From Burkholderiales bacterium (GTDB lineage: Bacteria; Pseudomonadota; Gammaproteobacteria; Burkholderiales; Burkholderiaceae_F): a stretch of 5,596 bases of DNA. The translations under genes were made by a program, and so were the position numbers. Where the stretch lies: NCBI GenBank assembly GCA_021205255.1, contig JAJPXW010000052.1:1-5596 (forward strand), in the 5' to 3' direction. The notes under the pieces are model-generated. The model was not told the DNA's origin. It ran no database searches and saw only the letters and a list, made by a program, of their open reading frames with translations. Shown in pieces: positions 1 to 5,596 of the stretch; within the stretch, counting starts at the first letter, position 1, and each line of letters opens with the position of its first letter.

Positions 1-1
1 A

Positions 2-85
2 CACATTGTCGCCCAGAGTGTCCTTTGTTTTGCTGTACTGGACAATGGCTTTTCTAACTCCTTTAGATCTTAGTCTTCGTCTCAT
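2..85 (-). CDS. possible partial small ORF at left edge, unknown function
   Basis: On the minus strand an ATG at 85-83 opens a frame that stays open to the window edge (28 visible residues, very basic: it starts MRRRLRSKGVRKAIVQYSK). An AGGA lies 6 nt upstream of the ATG, a plausible though short Shine-Dalgarno. The frame is also open for 13 codons above the ATG, up to a TGA. I do not recognise a family. An open run of this length is not rare by chance in AT-rich DNA, so this may be the 5' end of a real gene leaving the window or simply a random open stretch. Confidence 0.2.
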   Translation of the reverse strand, partial: MRRRLRSKGVRKAIVQYSKTKDTLGDNV

Positions 86-726
86 TTCTAATCCTAAATA
101 AAAACTTAAAACTGCTATCCAAGTTCAAAGTCCACTGTCTTCGCTTATTAGTTCCCTGTCCAATATCATTTAGACCTCTGCCTTCCCGTCACCCACCAAA
201 GTGGAACCTTTGTATCTCGAACAAAAGAAACTAGGCCTATACGAATATCTTTAAATCTGATACCTGGAGTCAGCAAAAACGAAGCTGCGTAGCAATATAG
301 CTAAAGTTCTGCCTGTACCTTAGGCACTATCCTAAAATTACCAAATGATTTAATCAACTGAGATTCAAAAGAATCTTCCTTTGGCCCTTTTTTAATTCAT
401 ATAGACAAAAATAGGAAGAGAAGATGCACTTCCTTACGCTCTCCAGAAGCTTCTTTTCGGCCTTGTTGCCGCACTACCTCTTCAATAGCTGACCTTGTAA
501 CAGAAAACTTAATCTTAAAATTCGAAGCCCTATCTCTCCCAGATTAGAAAAACAGTCTCGCAGCATTGCTTCTAACTTCTCACAAGCAACTGCCAAAGCA
601 AGCATCTATCAGAACTACTTCAAGTACACAGCGAAATCTTGAATACCTACGTCAAATCACTCTAATTGTTTGGCTTTCTATAAGTGAAGGATATTGGAAA
701 TAAACAATAGGATTTCTGTCCAATTC

Positions 727-772
727 CATCATGACGAATTTTGAGATTTCATCATGAATAGTTTTGGGATTT
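727..772. repeat. imperfect 23-bp tandem duplication
   Basis: Two directly adjacent 23-base units, 727-749 and 750-772, match at 19 of 23 positions. Both begin CATCATGA, have TTTT in the middle and end GATTT. Each contains the 6-bp palindrome TCATGA (729-734 and 752-757), so the two palindromes are 23 bp apart, close to two helical turns. The period is not a multiple of three, which argues against a protein-level repeat. It could be a chance slippage duplication or a pair of protein-binding sites; the sequence does not decide. Confidence 0.6.
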
Positions 773-934
773 GGCGAAGAGTTCACTATCTACTGCCAAT
801 GCTTTGTATCAGAACAGAAGTATCAGACCATTACTCTCTGAAAATTATCTTCTAGGAGAAACAAGCCCTGAGGATATGACTGAATGACTTAAATTCAAGC
901 TCAGATGACATTCAATTTAGGCTTCTTGCCTATT

Positions 935-958
935 CATGCCACTTTTTGAAGTGGTGTG
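935..958. other. hairpin upstream of the oxidoreductase gene
   Basis: CCACTT (939-944) and AAGTGG (949-954) form a perfect 6-bp stem around the loop TTTG. The stem extends to 10 bp (935-944 with 949-958) if two G-T wobbles are allowed. No T-tract follows on either strand, so it is not a standard intrinsic terminator. It lies about 100 bp upstream of the oxidoreductase start, where an operator or a leader structure would also fit. Function is unknown. Confidence 0.4.
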
Positions 959-1001
959 CTTCCATTACGGTTTTAAGATAGAAGAAATACCTATTCCATT
1001 A

Positions 1002-1007
1002 TTTAAT
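1002..1007 (+). promoter_or_regulatory. candidate -10 element for the oxidoreductase gene
   Basis: TTTAAT matches the sigma-70 -10 consensus TATAAT at 5 of 6 positions. It would start transcription near 1014, leaving a leader of about 45 nt that contains the Shine-Dalgarno. No good -35 hexamer sits at 16-18 bp spacing, so the promoter is weak, activator-dependent or wrongly placed. The better-looking TTGTCA at 1018-1023 pairs only with a poor -10 at about 1040, which would start transcription inside the Shine-Dalgarno. Confidence 0.2.
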
Positions 1008-1046
1008 GCTTGCATCCTTGTCAATTACCTTTGAAAGTGTATGCAT

Positions 1047-1052
1047 AGGAGG
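1047..1052 (+). promoter_or_regulatory. strong Shine-Dalgarno that sets the GTG start
   Basis: AGGAGG is a full consensus ribosome binding site. The 6-nt spacer ATTTTA (1053-1058) puts it exactly in front of the in-frame GTG at 1059. The longer reading frame opening with ATG at 1041 would place this site inside the coding sequence and leave that ATG without one. The next ATG, at 1068, is 15 nt away, which is too far for efficient initiation. This decides the start in favour of GTG 1059. Confidence 0.8.
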
Positions 1053-1058
1053 ATTTTA

Positions 1059-2138
1059 GTGTCGAGTATGTTGTTTTCGCCAATCAAAGTTGGCCCAATG
1101 GAGCTAGTCAATAGACTTTCCGTTCCACCCATGGATATGTACGCCGGCGACAATGGCTGCGTAACATCGTTCGATTTCGCACACTATGGTGCCCTGTCCA
1201 TGTCGGGAGCTGGACTTCTGTGTATCGAAGTGACCGCTGTCGATCCAATCGGCAGGATTTCACGAAACGATCTCGGACTGTGGGATGAAAAATGCGCCGA
1301 TTCGTTTAAGCCACTGCTTAAGATGATCCGGGACATCTCCCCCATCAAGATGATGGTCCAGATTGGCCACGCCGGAAGAAAGGCCTCTGTTGGCCTGGGC
1401 TGGGAAGCTCACGAAACTGTTCCTATCAGCAGAGGTGGATGGATTCCTGTAGCCCCTTCCCCTATTCCGTACGGTCCTGGATTTGCCACCCCGAAGGAGA
1501 TGACCGTTGAAGAGATCAAGAAGACAGGTAAGGATTTTGTGCAGGCTGCTATCCGTGCCAAGAATCTTGGTTTTGATGCCGTTCAGATCCATTGCGCCCA
1601 TGGATACTTATTGCATCAGTTCCTTTCTCCAATCTCCAATAAGAGAACTGACCAATACGGTGGTAGCCTAGAAAATAGAATGCGCTTCCCACTTGAAGTC
1701 ATCCGGCAGGTGCGCGAAGCAGTATCCGAGTTGGCGTTGTGCGTTAGGATTTCCGCCACCGACTGGGTAACAACCGAGCCGAGCTGGACTGTAGATCAGT
1801 CCATTGAGTTCATAAAAGAAGCTAAGAAGTTAGGAATTGATTTCGTTGATGTCTCCTCCGGTGGCTTAAGCCCTGATCAGCAACTCTCTCCGGGACCAGG
1901 CTATCAGGTTCCACTAGCCCGTGCGATTAAGCCCAATTGCGGCATCCCAACGATTTGCGTTGGCCTCATTCAGGATCCTTGGCAGGCCGAGACGTGTCTT
2001 CGCGGTGGCGCGGCCGATATGGTCGATATTGGAAGAGCCATGCTATTTGACCCGCACTGGGGTTGGAGAGCGGCTAGACGATTGCATACCGAGCTGCCAA
2101 TTCCTGAAAGATACCAGCGCTGGACTCCTCCGGATTAA
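1059..2138 (+). CDS. NADH:flavin oxidoreductase, Old Yellow Enzyme family (YqjM/XenA class)
   Basis: Predicted soluble FMN-dependent ene-reductase of 359 residues with a TIM-barrel fold; YqjM of Bacillus subtilis is about 338. Family members use NAD(P)H to reduce activated C=C bonds in enals, enones, maleimides or nitro-compounds; the physiological substrate here is unknown. Numbering is from the GTG. The N-terminal flavin segment PPMDMY (23-28) keeps the Tyr of YqjM Tyr28 but has Asp26 where YqjM has the redox-tuning Cys26. QIGHAGRKA (101-109) matches the YqjM flavin-site strand. IHCAHGYLLHQFLSP holds the substrate-binding pair His178/His181 and Tyr183. RTDQYGGSLENR is the family signature. 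Arg230 in CVRISATDW and Gly325-Arg326 fit FMN phosphate binding. RYQRW near the C-terminus places Arg354 like the inter-subunit arginine finger of YqjM. No signal peptide or membrane segment is seen. The gene appears monocistronic, with its own ribosome binding site and terminator. The family call is secure; the substrate and the effect of Asp26 are not. Confidence 0.93.
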   Translation: MSSMLFSPIKVGPMELVNRLSVPPMDMYAGDNGCVTSFDFAHYGALSMSGAGLLCIEVTAVDPIGRISRNDLGLWDEKCADSFKPLLKMIRDISPIKMMVQIGHAGRKASVGLGWEAHETVPISRGGWIPVAPSPIPYGPGFATPKEMTVEEIKKTGKDFVQAAIRAKNLGFDAVQIHCAHGYLLHQFLSPISNKRTDQYGGSLENRMRFPLEVIRQVREAVSELALCVRISATDWVTTEPSWTVDQSIEFIKEAKKLGIDFVDVSSGGLSPDQQLSPGPGYQVPLARAIKPNCGIPTICVGLIQDPWQAETCLRGGAADMVDIGRAMLFDPHWGWRAARRLHTELPIPERYQRWTPPD

Positions 2139-2167
2139 GGAGCATCACTTCTCATAATTCGTTTTTG

Positions 2168-2195
2168 CAAAGCCCCGAGGTTGGGGCTTTGTTTT
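2168..2195 (+). terminator. intrinsic terminator of the oxidoreductase gene
   Basis: CAAAGCCCC (2168-2176) pairs perfectly with GGGGCTTTG (2183-2191) around the 6-nt loop GAGGTT, followed by TTTT (2192-2195) on the plus strand. It begins 29 nt after the oxidoreductase stop codon. On the minus strand the stem is followed by an A-rich run rather than T, so it should act mainly on plus-strand transcripts. Confidence 0.88.
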
Positions 2196-2271
2196 GATAA
2201 AGGTTAATTAAAGCTCTGTGAAAGCTAATTGAGCTTCTTACTTCAAGGTTTATTACCTCATGATTATGGCT

Positions 2272-2311
2272 TGAGCAAAAGCTGCTTTCAGTTCGTGCCT
2301 ACTTTTGCTCA
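2272..2311 (-). terminator. hairpin just after the autotransporter stop, possible 3'-end structure
   Basis: TGAGCAAAAG (2272-2281) and CTTTTGCTCA (2302-2311) form a perfect 10-bp stem with a 20-nt loop, 11 nt beyond the minus-strand stop codon of the autotransporter gene. Its position suits a transcription-end or mRNA-protecting structure. However, no T-tract follows on the minus strand and the loop is large, so it is not a textbook intrinsic terminator. A weaker 6-bp inverted repeat (AAGCTC 2211-2216, GAGCTT 2231-2236) lies beyond it. Confidence 0.4.
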
Positions 2312-2322
2312 TCTATTTCAAA

Positions 2323-5300
2323 CTAGAACCTAAACCTAGCTTGAAGAATAAAGCCATGGTCGATTTTGCCTCGGTCGCCGGCGACCAGCCCATACTTTGC
2401 TCCCATCGTCCAGTTCTTGCGATTGAACTGCACTCCTAACTTGACGGCGGTTTGGAAGTTGCCCATGAATTCGCCTTCTGCCACATCCGCTGCATTGTAG
2501 GAGTTACGTAACTCAGTCTTAAGTTTCGTTGAGCCGACTTGCGGAACAATCGTTATATCAGCGTTTGGCCGTATAGTCCATCCACTTTCTGTTAGAAAAT
2601 CTGCTCTGGCGGCAATACCTATTGGAATCTGGAAGAAGTTGTTGCCCCTAGCATGGGTATTCCATATTGTTGCTCCATCGATTTGCGTGTCGAAGTTACG
2701 CATCTTGGCATAGACATAACGTGGCTCTACATGTGGCACAAACGTGAACGCACCAGCCGAAAATGAAGTCTCGAATCTCACGCCAAGAGCTAGCCAATCG
2801 GTGGTCATATGACCCTGTGCCTTGGACAGATAGTTTCCGTTTGTTGCGGTTACTCCAACTTTCTGAGTGACATCAGAAAAGTTGTGCATCCAGTGCAGGG
2901 CACCTATCACGTTTAAATGCTCGTTTGGACTGTAGTTGGAATAGAGATGCACTCCGTAGTCCTGATACTTGTTCTTGGTATAACTGATGTTGCCGGTACT
3001 TTTGACGTTGCCGCCAGTAAAGCTAAATGCAGCTCCCATCGCCACTGGAGCATCCTTGAGCTTGCGGTCGTAACCGAGGATGAAACCAAATGCACTGGCT
3101 CGCCATCCAGCTCGATCTATTTTGCTAGCCTTTAGATGCCTTTGATTGTACCAAGTGCCTGTCACATCCAGCCATAAGTTGTTGGCCTCATCGTAAGGCC
3201 ACATTACTCCGTGCGCTCCAAACGTATCGCTGTCCATTGTTAGGTGATTGTTCAAGTCGGTGATAGCTCCGTTTAAGTCGTCCATAGCGGTGCCGATCAC
3301 GCCACCTGCAAAGGGCAGGTTCGCAATTGAGTTCATGATCTTGACACGCTGGCTCAGGACTAGCGACTTCGCACCAACAATATCAATCACTGCTTGAGCT
3401 CCAGCAGTTGGATTTTTCCAGTTTTCGACATCGGACAGAATAATGTTGCCAGCCACGTAACCCAAGTCAAAAAAAGTGTCAAATGGATAGATAGGTGGAT
3501 CTGGGTTATCCTCCGTTTGTGCGTAGTAGCCTAAATATACTACTGGGGTTCCATTCTCTTCTTCGGCGTGAATTTCATACTCGTAGCTAAGGCCGTATTG
3601 GTCTACAACCTTTATTGTGGCACCGTCCTCCCATAATTGGCTTGTATCGTATGAATAGCCACTGGTAATATAAAACCTTTGTGGCATTTTGCCATAATAA
3701 CCCTCGGCAACTACCGTAGCTCCACTGTCAACTGTAAGTGAAGTACCGGCGGTGGTAGTAAATGCACTTTCTCCTGAACTACTTCCCGCCACTTCATTAC
3801 CATCCGCATCGAACGTCAGGAGGAGAGTAGAGTTTCCACCAAAATAAAGACCTGTGGCAGTGGAGGCTGAACTATAAGAATCATCAACCCCAATATATCC
3901 GGTATTGCCCGTCGTAACCCTTGTAGTTAGCGACAATAAATTAGTTGGTAAAACGGAAACGTCCAAACTGTTTTCTACTCCCAGAGCTTCCGCAAGAGCA
4001 TCGTAAAGGTTGTCTAAGGTTGAAGAAAGAGAGCCAGTCAACGATGTCGGTTCGACTTCACCAAGACCTAGCTTTCCGCCATCCACATAGACCTTTGTCT
4101 GGATCTCGCTATTAGGATTAAATTCTGCAATGGCGGCAGTCTCTGCTTTAGAACTTCCGTTGCCCACTATCATTACTCCACCGTCCAGCTTTGCACCTGT
4201 GGGAGTAACTTCAAAGGTTTCTCCACCAAGAGAGTAGGAATCGATATTCAGGACATAAAAAGCTCCTTCGGCGATATTGACAAAGGCATCATCGCTCATC
4301 TGGAAATCAATAGAGACCATCTTTCCATAGTTCTCTATAGTTCCTCCAGTGATTAAGACTTCTCCAGTTCCAACAAAACCAGTAGAAGAGTTATAAATCT
4401 CACCTCCCGTCATGTTGAGGGTGTTTATGGCCAAAGTGTCTGTATTTTGGACGAGAGAATCACTTCCGGACAGATTAAAGGTTTTAGCCGTAAACTGTTT
4501 GGTATTGGAGACAGTGCCGCCAGTCATTACGACGTTAGTGGCATAAACGTATCCACTGGAATCAAGGACAGTTGCTAACCCTTCCTCATTATCCTGGGAT
4601 ATTGTCAGCGTATCAATGAATGAATCAGAGGTACCTAGATATCCCGAGTTTGTCAACGTGATACCATCAATATTTACTGTAGGTACAGTAATCGTCCCGC
4701 TATTTGTAAAGTTTTCATTGCTCGTCTCTCCAGAAACAGGTTGAAAACTTAAGGTGCCTGTACCAGTAATAAGGTTTGTGTTTTGAGCCTGGTACGAAGT
4801 TGCTGTTCCGCCTGGAATAAGAGACACGGACGTAGTGGCACCGGTCGTAACCATTTCACCATCAACAGTAATCGTGCCTGCATTTTGAAGAGTGGTTACG
4901 TAAAGATACCCTGTTCCATTGCTATCGGTTTTTACATTGACTGCATCTGAGCTTTCTGTCAGGAGCAATACACCACCTGCGCTCTCTATTCCATTAAGGA
5001 CATCGTTTCCTAGTGGATAACTAGACCCATAAACAACGTCATCTGCCACCAAGGTCGCATTCTGAGTGGAAGGGGTCAAATATACTTTGGACCCGCCTAA
5101 TACATTTACCGTATCAAAATTTGAGAAGGAGAAAGTGGTCTCTCCTTCGTTTGTAAATGCGACAAAGTCTGCCGACGTAAGCTTATTATCGGCATAAGTA
5201 TAGTTGTAGGCACCAAAATTCAGTTGAGTACTTCCAGTTAGGTGAACAGAGTCTTTAGTAGTGCTGTTATCTACAATACCGTAGACAGAATTACTGCCAA

Positions 5301-5596
5301 GAGCCAAGTTGCTTGCTGCGCCCCCTATGTCCACTACAACATTGCCTTCTAGCTCGACATATGGGGCTTTAGAAGTATCGGTACTTGTCCAAGGAGTTAC
5401 CACCACACCGTAAATATTTCGACCATACTCAAGGTTGGTGCCGCTCGAGAGATAATTAACTGTAATATCCCCGCTAATAGTCGCTTTTAATCCCTCGACA
5501 GCTGTATTGTCGGTCGAACTAGAGTGACCGACAAGAACTCCTGCTACGATAGCTGAACTATCAGTTTCGCTTAATGTATTATTTTCGATATCGAGA
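2323..5596 (-). CDS. autotransporter (type Va) with beta-helix passenger, 5' end outside window
   Basis: The last 1090 residues of a large surface protein are visible. The frame is open to the window edge without a stop, so the GTG at 5406 is an internal valine codon, not a start; the true start and signal peptide lie to the right. Residue numbers count from the window edge. Residues 1-143 carry three to four degenerate repeats of 40-45 residues. About 230-640 is rich in Thr, Ser, Gly, Asn and Val with GGT/NSG turns, typical of a right-handed beta-helix passenger. About 730-785 (from AQAVIDIVGAKSLVLSQRVK) looks helical and should be the linker threading the pore. From 796 (GVMWPYDEANNLWLDV) to the end, 295 residues with alternating aromatic strands form the autotransporter beta-barrel, ending ILQARFRF with a terminal Phe suitable for recognition by the Bam complex. 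No cysteine is visible, as is common in autotransporters. No catalytic protease motif was recognised, so an adhesin-like role is inferred. The barrel resembles Sutterellaceae autotransporters as I remember them. Confidence 0.9.
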   Translation of the reverse strand, partial: LDIENNTLSETDSSAIVAGVLVGHSSSTDNTAVEGLKATISGDITVNYLSSGTNLEYGRNIYGVVVTPWTSTDTSKAPYVELEGNVVVDIGGAASNLALGSNSVYGIVDNSTTKDSVHLTGSTQLNFGAYNYTYADNKLTSADFVAFTNEGETTFSFSNFDTVNVLGGSKVYLTPSTQNATLVADDVVYGSSYPLGNDVLNGIESAGGVLLLTESSDAVNVKTDSNGTGYLYVTTLQNAGTITVDGEMVTTGATTSVSLIPGGTATSYQAQNTNLITGTGTLSFQPVSGETSNENFTNSGTITVPTVNIDGITLTNSGYLGTSDSFIDTLTISQDNEEGLATVLDSSGYVYATNVVMTGGTVSNTKQFTAKTFNLSGSDSLVQNTDTLAINTLNMTGGEIYNSSTGFVGTGEVLITGGTIENYGKMVSIDFQMSDDAFVNIAEGAFYVLNIDSYSLGGETFEVTPTGAKLDGGVMIVGNGSSKAETAAIAEFNPNSEIQTKVYVDGGKLGLGEVEPTSLTGSLSSTLDNLYDALAEALGVENSLDVSVLPTNLLSLTTRVTTGNTGYIGVDDSYSSASTATGLYFGGNSTLLLTFDADGNEVAGSSSGESAFTTTAGTSLTVDSGATVVAEGYYGKMPQRFYITSGYSYDTSQLWEDGATIKVVDQYGLSYEYEIHAEEENGTPVVYLGYYAQTEDNPDPPIYPFDTFFDLGYVAGNIILSDVENWKNPTAGAQAVIDIVGAKSLVLSQRVKIMNSIANLPFAGGVIGTAMDDLNGAITDLNNHLTMDSDTFGAHGVMWPYDEANNLWLDVTGTWYNQRHLKASKIDRAGWRASAFGFILGYDRKLKDAPVAMGAAFSFTGGNVKSTGNISYTKNKYQDYGVHLYSNYSPNEHLNVIGALHWMHNFSDVTQKVGVTATNGNYLSKAQGHMTTDWLALGVRFETSFSAGAFTFVPHVEPRYVYAKMRNFDTQIDGATIWNTHARGNNFFQIPIGIAARADFLTESGWTIRPNADITIVPQVGSTKLKTELRNSYNAADVAEGEFMGNFQTAVKLGVQFNRKNWTMGAKYGLVAGDRGKIDHGFILQARFRF
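2326..3210 (-). other. autotransporter beta-barrel translocator domain
   Basis: This is the C-terminal 295-residue domain of the autotransporter, expected to insert in the outer membrane and allow passenger export. Strands are visible as alternating hydrophobic and polar residues with aromatic girdles, for example NLWLDVTGTW, RASAFGFILGYDR, WLALGVRFETSF, FTFVPHVEPRYVYAKM, FQIPIGIAARADF, TAVKLGVQFNRKNW and GFILQARFRF. The length is close to the roughly 280-300 residues usual for this domain. No EVNNL-type Asn-Asn cleavage motif of SPATE proteins is seen at the passenger junction, so whether the passenger is released cannot be told. Confidence 0.88.
4303..4533 (-). repeat. beta-helix rung repeats of 18-20 residues in the passenger
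   Basis: Four consecutive rungs begin with a hydrophobic or Asn residue followed by x-T/S-G: VMTGGTVSN, NLSGSDSLVQN, NMTGGEIYN and LITGGTIEN, spaced 18, 20 and 20 residues apart. A weaker fifth rung, QMSDDAFVN, starts 18 residues later. Asn recurs near each turn. This spacing is that of one coil of a right-handed parallel beta-helix. The repeats are visible in protein but diverged in DNA, indicating an old duplication history. Confidence 0.7.
5167..5550 (-). repeat. degenerate repeats of 40-45 residues at the passenger's visible N-terminal side
   Basis: Three units of 45, 43 and 40 residues begin IVAGVLV, IYGVVV and VYGIVD. Each carries a matching core of about 11 residues: ATISGDITVNY, VELEGNVVVDI and VHLTGSTQLNF. 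The residues at the window edge (LDI, then 17 residues to the next GV) match the spacing of the unit ends (VDI, then 17 residues to GI), so a fourth unit is cut by the edge and more may follow outside. These repeats differ in length and pattern from the 18-20-residue rungs further along, so the passenger has at least two repeat architectures. Confidence 0.65.

Larger units (their letters stand above)
86..1040. other. long AT-rich region without an intact gene
   Basis: About 950 bases with stops in every frame and no ORF of convincing length plus ribosome binding site. Base composition is visibly more AT-rich than the oxidoreductase gene (about 40% versus about 50% G+C in hand-counted lines). 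I see no tRNA or rRNA signature, no CRISPR-like regular repeats and no clear insertion-sequence ends. It holds a 23-bp imperfect tandem duplication (727-772), a hairpin (935-958), and a minus-strand reading frame between about 789 and 169 with few stops, which might be a decayed gene. The 3' end must contain the promoter of the oxidoreductase gene, unless transcription enters from further upstream. Confidence 0.6.

Noticed and set aside
361..393. AGATTC-AAAA-GAATCT hairpin followed by a T-run, as a terminator
   Set aside because: The stem is only 6 bp and AT-rich, the T-run begins 11 nt after the stem, and no upstream plus-strand gene is seen.
474..605. 43-residue minus-strand ORF starting MLALAVACEKLEAML
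   Set aside because: No Shine-Dalgarno precedes the ATG, stops lie directly upstream, and it competes with another partly open frame. Its length is within chance.
159..698. 9-bp inverted repeat TCCAATATC (159-167) / GATATTGGA (690-698) as possible ends of a small mobile element
   Set aside because: The match does not extend beyond 9 bp, no target-site duplication is visible and no transposase is recognised between them. This is likely chance.
1260..1601. 113-codon minus-strand reading frame inside the oxidoreductase gene
   Set aside because: It lies wholly antisense to a gene with clear family motifs, has no recognisable domain and is best explained as a shadow frame.
1921..2157. 78-codon plus-strand frame overlapping the oxidoreductase 3' end
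   Set aside because: It overlaps the coding part that carries the conserved GRA and RYQRW motifs in another frame, and its product looks like out-of-frame translation.
2913..3135. Two short frames (60 codons minus strand, 72 codons plus strand) within the barrel-coding region
   Set aside because: Both overlap the well-supported beta-barrel and show no features of their own.

Overview
The window is most likely chromosomal DNA from a Gram-negative, gut- or mucosa-type proteobacterium. The clearest sign is a large type V (autotransporter) outer-membrane protein with a C-terminal 12-strand-type beta-barrel ending in an aromatic residue. The barrel resembles those I remember from Sutterellaceae (Burkholderiales: Sutterella, Parasutterella, Turicimonas). 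That placement is from memory and unverified; base composition and gene content do not contradict it.

Layout. Positions 1-1058 hold no convincing complete gene. The stretch is AT-rich (about 40% G+C in lines counted by hand) and broken by stops in all frames. It contains one possible partial minus-strand ORF at the left edge, an imperfect 23-bp tandem duplication, a hairpin, and a minus-strand frame with fewer stops than expected that may be a decayed gene. Positions 1059-2138 (+) encode an Old Yellow Enzyme-type FMN oxidoreductase of the YqjM/XenA class. Its start is best set at a GTG with a perfect AGGAGG Shine-Dalgarno 6 nt upstream. A strong intrinsic terminator follows at 2168-2195. Positions 2323-5596 (-) carry the 3' part of an autotransporter gene that converges on the oxidoreductase and runs off the right edge. 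At least 1090 residues are visible; the signal peptide and true start lie outside the window.

The two genes are convergent, separately transcribed and show no evident functional link. The oxidoreductase is a soluble cytoplasmic ene-reductase candidate. The autotransporter is a surface adhesin-like protein with beta-helix repeats.

I did not find a clear previously undescribed system. The points most worth a second look are the Asp at the position of the flavin-tuning Cys26 of YqjM, the two repeat architectures in the autotransporter passenger, and the unexplained kilobase upstream of the oxidoreductase.
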